Source of the DNA: an uncultured Faecalibacterium sp.
GTDB taxonomy: Bacteria > Bacillota > Clostridia > Oscillospirales > Ruminococcaceae
DNA: 64,000 nt
NCBI GenBank assembly: GCA_937880095.1
Contig: CALFLK010000013.1
Coordinates: 1 to 64,000, forward strand
Direction: 5' to 3'
The translations under genes were made by a program, and so were the position numbers. This document shows positions 60,499-64,000 of the stretch, in pieces; the first letter of the stretch is position 1; every line of letters starts with the position of its first letter. The notes below the pieces were generated by a model. It searched no databases and was not told the origin of the DNA. It saw nothing but the letters and a program-made list of their open reading frames with translations.

Positions 60499-60535
60499 AA
60501 AAAAATTGCCGCGGCAGCCATCAGCTGCTGCGGCA
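60499..60535 (-). terminator. Terminator-like hairpin between tRNA-Gln and tRNA-Pro
   Basis: TGCCGCAGCAGC / GCTGCCGCGGCA stem followed by a run of T residues directly before tRNA-Pro. It has the form of a strong terminator, yet no promoter is visible for tRNA-Pro. It may act as a partial terminator or a processing stem. Confidence 0.6.
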
Positions 60536-60540
60536 GGTAG

Positions 60541-60614
60541 TGGTTGGGGATGAGAGAATCGAACTCCCACTGGCGGAGTCAGAGTCCGCTGCACTACCAT
60601 TATGCGAATCCCCA
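60541..60614 (-). tRNA. tRNA-Gln (CTG)
   Basis: A 74-nt cloverleaf with CCA encoded. The acceptor TGGGGAT / ATCCCCA is perfect, and the anticodon stem GCGGA / TCCGC encloses CTCTGAC (anticodon CTG, reading CAG). Confidence 0.94.
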
Positions 60615-60629
60615 TTGGACCTTGTCTTT

Positions 60630-60660
60630 GGGTTTGTGTCCCGTGTGGGTTTGTGTCCCG
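60630..60660. repeat. Two copies of GGGTTTGTGTCCCG in the tRNA-Gln leader
   Basis: The 14-bp unit occurs twice with a 3-bp spacer (period 17), between the consensus promoter and the tRNA. GGG and CCC ends let each unit fold on itself. Confidence 0.8.
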
Positions 60661-60672
60661 CCGACGTTGATT

Positions 60673-60701
60673 ATTATACTCACCTTGCCTTCTTTTGTCA
60701 A
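60673..60701 (-). promoter_or_regulatory. Consensus promoter of tRNA-Gln/tRNA-Pro
   Basis: On the minus strand TTGACA (60696-60701), exactly 17 bp, TATAAT (60673-60678): full consensus at both boxes. Confidence 0.92.
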
Positions 60702-60964
60702 CACATTTTTTGAAGTTTTTTTTATTTTATTTCAGCTCGGTATCTTTACACAAAACATTTCCCCATTACACCATCTTCATTATCCATTTTATACCACAAA
60801 TTGTTCCATTTCTCTTTTACGCTGCCACAGAATGTTTCCTTTCCGAAAACGCTTTATCGAAATCACTTTGCAAAATCTGTACTTTTCCCTGATTTTTTTG
60901 CTTTTTTCGCAAACAGCAAAGCCAATCTTTTTCCTTAAAAATATGGTTTTCTATCTTTTTGTAA
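60702..60964. other. AT-rich intergenic stretch
   Basis: About 260 bp of very AT-rich sequence with long T-runs. I see no gene, RNA structure or repeat in it. Confidence 0.5.
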
Positions 60965-61007
60965 AGAAAAAACCGGCATCCGGGAGCAATCCCAGACACC
61001 GGTTTTC
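60965..61007 (-). terminator. Terminator of the glmM-glf-rmlC unit
   Basis: AAAACCGGTGTCTGGG / CCCGGATGCCGGTTTT on the minus strand, followed by TTCTTT. Confidence 0.88.
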
Positions 61008-61027
61008 TTCATTTCAGAAATAGTTGC

Positions 61028-61594
61028 TTAGTATTTTTCAAAATACTCGAACTTCTGCTCTTCAAAAGGCTCGTGTACTTTGTCCTTTGCGCTCAATTTT
61101 ACCTCGCAGCCACAGTCAGGCCACTGCACGTTGACGGTAGGATCATTATAAGGAATACCGCCTTCGCTGGTGGGATCGTACACATCGGTGCATTTGTAGC
61201 AGAACTCTGCGATGTCGCTCAACACCAGGAAGCCGTGTGCAAAGCCTTCCGGAATGTAGAACATCTTCTTGTTTTCCGCACTCAGTGTCACACCGGTCCA
61301 CTTACCATAGGTTGCGCTGCCGGGGCGGCAGTCAACTGCAACGTCGAACACTTCGCCCTTGGTTACGCGAACCAGCTTGCCCTGGGTGTGGTTTTTCTGG
61401 AAGTGCAGACCACGCAGAACGCCACGGCTGGAGCGGCTCTCATTGTCCTGTACAAAGTCCTTGTCGATACCGGCTGCTGCAAACTGGTCCTTCTGGTAGG
61501 TTTCCATGAAGTAACCACGATCATCACCGAATACCTGCGGCTCGATGATTTTTACACCCGGAATCTCGGTTTCGATAAAATTGAACTTACCCAT
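61028..61594 (-). CDS. rmlC: dTDP-4-dehydrorhamnose 3,5-epimerase
   Basis: A 188-residue cupin, the third step of dTDP-rhamnose synthesis. RGVLRGLHFQ near residue 57-66 holds the catalytic His, the Lys is in QGKLVRVTKGEVFDVAVD, and FYIPEGFAHGF continues the active site. GAGGAG precedes the ATG. It is 15 bp after glf and separated from rmlA-rmlD-rmlB by the tRNA genes and the glycosyltransferase. Confidence 0.96.
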   Translation of the reverse strand: MGKFNFIETEIPGVKIIEPQVFGDDRGYFMETYQKDQFAAAGIDKDFVQDNESRSSRGVLRGLHFQKNHTQGKLVRVTKGEVFDVAVDCRPGSATYGKWTGVTLSAENKKMFYIPEGFAHGFLVLSDIAEFCYKCTDVYDPTSEGGIPYNDPTVNVQWPDCGCEVKLSAKDKVHEPFEEQKFEYFEKY

Positions 61595-61609
61595 TTTTTC
61601 TCCTCACTT

Positions 61610-62713
61610 TTACAAAGCCTTCTGCACTGCATCCAGTGCCGCTTCAATGACTTTGTCCATGTCGTAATACTTGTACTCGCCTAGACGACCGCCAAAGATC
61701 ACATTTTTCTCTTCTTCTGCCAGCGCCTTATACTGCGCATACAGTGCGCCGTTGCGGTCATCGTTTACCGGGTAGTACGGCTCATCGCCCTTGCTCCATT
61801 CCGCGCTGTATTCGCGGCTAATGACTGTCTTCGGCTGTGTGCCGAACTCAAAGTGCTTATGCTCAATAATGCGGGTATACGGCGTTTCTGCATCGGTGTA
61901 ATTCACAACAGCATTGCCCTGATAGTTTTCCATATCCAGCGTTTCGGTTTCAAAACGAACGCTGCGATATTCCAGCACACCCAGCTTGTAATCGAAGTAT
62001 GCATCTACCGGGCCGGTATACACTACCGTATCCGCCATAGCGTCCCACTTTGCTTTCTCGCTCAGATACTCACAGCCCAGACGAACTTCGGTACCTTCCA
62101 GCATTTTTTCCACCATTGCCGTATAACCGCCGACCGGGATACCCTGATACAACGCATTGAAGTAGTTGTTATCATAGGTAAAGCGTACCGGCAGGCGCTT
62201 GATGATAAAGCTGGGCAGTTCCTTGCAGGGACGTCCCCACTGCTTTTCTGTATAGCCGTTGATGAGCTTTTCATAGATGTCGGTACCGACCAGACTGATT
62301 GCCTGTTCCTCCAGGTTTTTCGGTTCGGTGATGCCCGCAGCCGCACGCTGTTCTTCAATTTTTGCCTGCGCCTGTGCAGGGGTAATCACACCCCACATCT
62401 TATTAAAGGTATTCATATTAAAGGGCAGATTATAAATCTCACCTTTATAATTAGCGACCGGGCTATTGGTATACCGATTGAATACCGCAAACGCATTCAC
62501 ATAATCCCACACCTGCTGATTGTTGGTATGAAAAATATGTGCGCCATACTGATGCACCTGAATGCCTTCGACTTCGTGGGTATAAATATTGCCTGCAATA
62601 TGATTTCGCTTATCAATCACCAGACAGCTTTTGCCTGCTTTTTTTGCCTCATGGGCAAATACCGCACCATACAGACCTGCACCTACAATCAGGTAATCGT
62701 ACTGTTTTTTCAT
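61610..62713 (-). CDS. glf: UDP-galactopyranose mutase
   Basis: A 367-residue flavoenzyme that converts UDP-galactopyranose to UDP-galactofuranose for surface glycans. The FAD motif is VGAGLYGAVFAHEA (about residues 9-22). QYGAHIFHTN and GYTEKQWG with RLPVRFTYDNNYFNALYQGIPVGGYT are the family signatures. The ATG at 62713 follows GAGGAG closely; the 52-residue extension overlaps glmM and is rejected. Galactofuranose together with rhamnose suggests a rhamnogalactofuranan-type or capsular polymer. Confidence 0.95.
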   Translation of the reverse strand: MKKQYDYLIVGAGLYGAVFAHEAKKAGKSCLVIDKRNHIAGNIYTHEVEGIQVHQYGAHIFHTNNQQVWDYVNAFAVFNRYTNSPVANYKGEIYNLPFNMNTFNKMWGVITPAQAQAKIEEQRAAAGITEPKNLEEQAISLVGTDIYEKLINGYTEKQWGRPCKELPSFIIKRLPVRFTYDNNYFNALYQGIPVGGYTAMVEKMLEGTEVRLGCEYLSEKAKWDAMADTVVYTGPVDAYFDYKLGVLEYRSVRFETETLDMENYQGNAVVNYTDAETPYTRIIEHKHFEFGTQPKTVISREYSAEWSKGDEPYYPVNDDRNGALYAQYKALAEEEKNVIFGGRLGEYKYYDMDKVIEAALDAVQKAL

Positions 62714-62738
62714 AAACTCCTCATTTTCCACAGCAAAA

Positions 62739-64000
62739 TCAGATCTTGCTGATTCGGCTGTTGATGAAGCTGACGATTCGGTTTGCGCAATCTGCGATTG
62801 CGCCAGTGTCTTCGCCTTCGACCATGACACGAATCTTGGGCTCGGTACCGGATACACGCACCAGAACACGACCCATACCCATCAGCTTCTGCTGTTCATT
62901 TTCAATAAAGCCGGCAATCATTTCGTCGCTCTTATAGAATGCCTTCTGCTTTGCCGACGCCTTTACATTGATCAGCACCTGCGGGAACTGCTTGTACACC
63001 TCGTTCAGCTCGCTCATCTTCTTGCCGCTTTCAGCCAGAACACGCAGCAGCTTACCGCCGGTCAGTTCACCGTCACCGGTCGTCGCATCGTGTGCCAGAA
63101 TCACATGACCACTCTGCTCACCGCCGATCATGTAGCCATTCTCGCGCATATTCTCCAGCACATAGCGGTCACCGACAGCCGTGCGCTCGGTACGGATGCC
63201 CTGCTTTTCCATGAACTTCATGAAGCCCAGATTGGACATAACGGTGACAACAGCGGTGTCGCCCTCCAGCTGGTTCTTCAGCTTCATGTCCATACTCAGC
63301 AGTGCGATAATCTTGTCACCGTCGATTTCGTTGCCCTTTTCGTCACAAGCCAGGCAGCGGTCTGCGTCGCCGTCGAATGCAACGCCGCAGTCAAAACCGC
63401 CGTCCAGGACAGCCTTAGCCAGATTATCCATATGGGTACTGCCCACACCACGGTTGATGTTGGTACCGTCCGGCGAAACACCGATAAAGGTGCATTCTGC
63501 GCCCAAGCGGGGGAACAGCTGCTGTGCTACAGCAGTACTTGCACCGTTCGCACAGTCAATGCAGACACGCAGACCCTTCAGGCTGCCGCCGATTGCCTGA
63601 TACAGATGATCCACATAGTCACGCACGCCGTCATTGCGAACAGAAACACTGCCCACTTCTGCGCCGGTTGCCAGACGGATACCCTTGCAATCGTTGTCGA
63701 TATATTCTTCGATTTCCAGCTCGACCTCATCTGGCAGCTTGTAGCCGGTACCAGCGAAAATCTTGATGCCATTGAACTCCATCGGGTTGTGGGATGCAGA
63801 AATTACGATACCTGCATCTGCCTCGTACTTGCCAACCAGATATGCCACAGCAGGTGTGGGAATCACACCCAGCAGCTCCACATCTGCCCCCACACTGCAC
63901 AGACCAGCCGTCAGTGCAGCTTCCAGCATACTGCCGGAAATACGGGTGTCACGACCAATCAGGATGCGCGGCTTATGTCCGGAATTGTTTGTCAGCACTG
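62739..64000 (-). CDS. glmM: Phosphoglucosamine mutase, N-terminus outside the window
   Basis: The window holds the C-terminal 420 or so residues; the start lies beyond 64000. It interconverts glucosamine-6-phosphate and glucosamine-1-phosphate for peptidoglycan. The phosphoserine loop is ISASHNPMEFNGIK, the Mg loop DGDADR, GGEQSGH is the sugar-specificity loop of GlmM, and VRVSGTEPKIRVMVEGE closes the protein. The first codon seen at the edge (GTG) is internal Val, not a start. It lies 25 bp before glf in the same message. Confidence 0.95.
   Translation of the reverse strand, partial: VLTNNSGHKPRILIGRDTRISGSMLEAALTAGLCSVGADVELLGVIPTPAVAYLVGKYEADAGIVISASHNPMEFNGIKIFAGTGYKLPDEVELEIEEYIDNDCKGIRLATGAEVGSVSVRNDGVRDYVDHLYQAIGGSLKGLRVCIDCANGASTAVAQQLFPRLGAECTFIGVSPDGTNINRGVGSTHMDNLAKAVLDGGFDCGVAFDGDADRCLACDEKGNEIDGDKIIALLSMDMKLKNQLEGDTAVVTVMSNLGFMKFMEKQGIRTERTAVGDRYVLENMRENGYMIGGEQSGHVILAHDATTGDGELTGGKLLRVLAESGKKMSELNEVYKQFPQVLINVKASAKQKAFYKSDEMIAGFIENEQQKLMGMGRVLVRVSGTEPKIRVMVEGEDTGAIADCANRIVSFINSRISKI

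Noticed and set aside
59381..60660. CRISPR-like repeats
   Set aside because: The 32-bp units are directly adjacent without spacers, the 14-bp pair has a 3-bp gap, and no cas gene is present.

Overview
The window is chromosomal DNA of a low-to-mid GC Gram-positive anaerobe. It most resembles the Oscillospiraceae (Ruminococcaceae), close to Faecalibacterium, Gemmiger or Subdoligranulum. The evidence is a preQ1-III type riboswitch in front of queT, a monomeric group B-like [FeFe] hydrogenase, a 4-hydroxybutyrate dehydrogenase, strong AGGAGG-type ribosome sites, TTGACA/TATAAT promoters, and the gene order dgt-dnaG-rpoD. This assignment is inference; there is no 16S gene in the window. I see no prophage, insertion sequence, CRISPR array or rRNA operon.

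Layout. 1-7790 (+): riboswitch-controlled queT with a HAD phosphatase, secA, a nitroreductase, and a three-gene polar amino acid ABC transporter. 7793-15017: putP (-), 4-hydroxybutyrate dehydrogenase (+), then plsC, a MATE exporter and an MFS (UMF1-like) carrier (-). 15251-31820 (-) is a 16.5 kb information-processing block, transcribed dgt-dnaG-rpoD, rpoB-rpoC, then rpsL-rpsG-fusA-tuf, each unit with its own promoter and/or terminator. 31922-35634 (-): yigZ, a papain-like gene split by an in-frame stop, rpmE and a phosphoglucomutase. 35802-42244: comM and a PH-domain gene (+), coaD (-), an AI-2E-type permease and the hydrogenase (+), rlmH (-). 42256-46526 (-): topoisomerase IV parE-parC. 46849-52361 (+): two identical initiator tRNA genes bracketing a MATE exporter and gpsA, then a PfkB kinase and an AraC regulator. 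52422-56391 (-): an exported FAD/FMN reductase, cardiolipin synthase and a 56-residue membrane protein. 56434-64000 (-): dTDP-rhamnose genes rmlA-rmlD-rmlB, a glycosyltransferase, tRNA-Pro and tRNA-Gln, then glmM-glf-rmlC.

The rml, glf and glmM genes together supply dTDP-rhamnose, UDP-galactofuranose and glucosamine-1-phosphate for wall and surface polysaccharide. The hydrogenase, hydroxybutyrate dehydrogenase and exported flavin reductase fit a fermentative anaerobe that disposes of electrons as H2, reduced C4 acids and an external acceptor.

The most striking observation is the amino acid-binding lipoprotein at 5413-6213. Its family 3 solute-binding domain is circularly permuted: the half that normally comes second is first, and the usual N-terminal half, including the carboxylate-binding Arg, is at the C-terminus. 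Other points of interest are a perfect 17-bp inverted repeat over the hydrogenase promoter, a hairpin that sets the ribosome-site spacing of the hydroxybutyrate dehydrogenase gene, a repeated tRNA 3' end plus terminator flanking the MATE gene, and a calcium-loop-like tail on a bacterial PH-domain protein.
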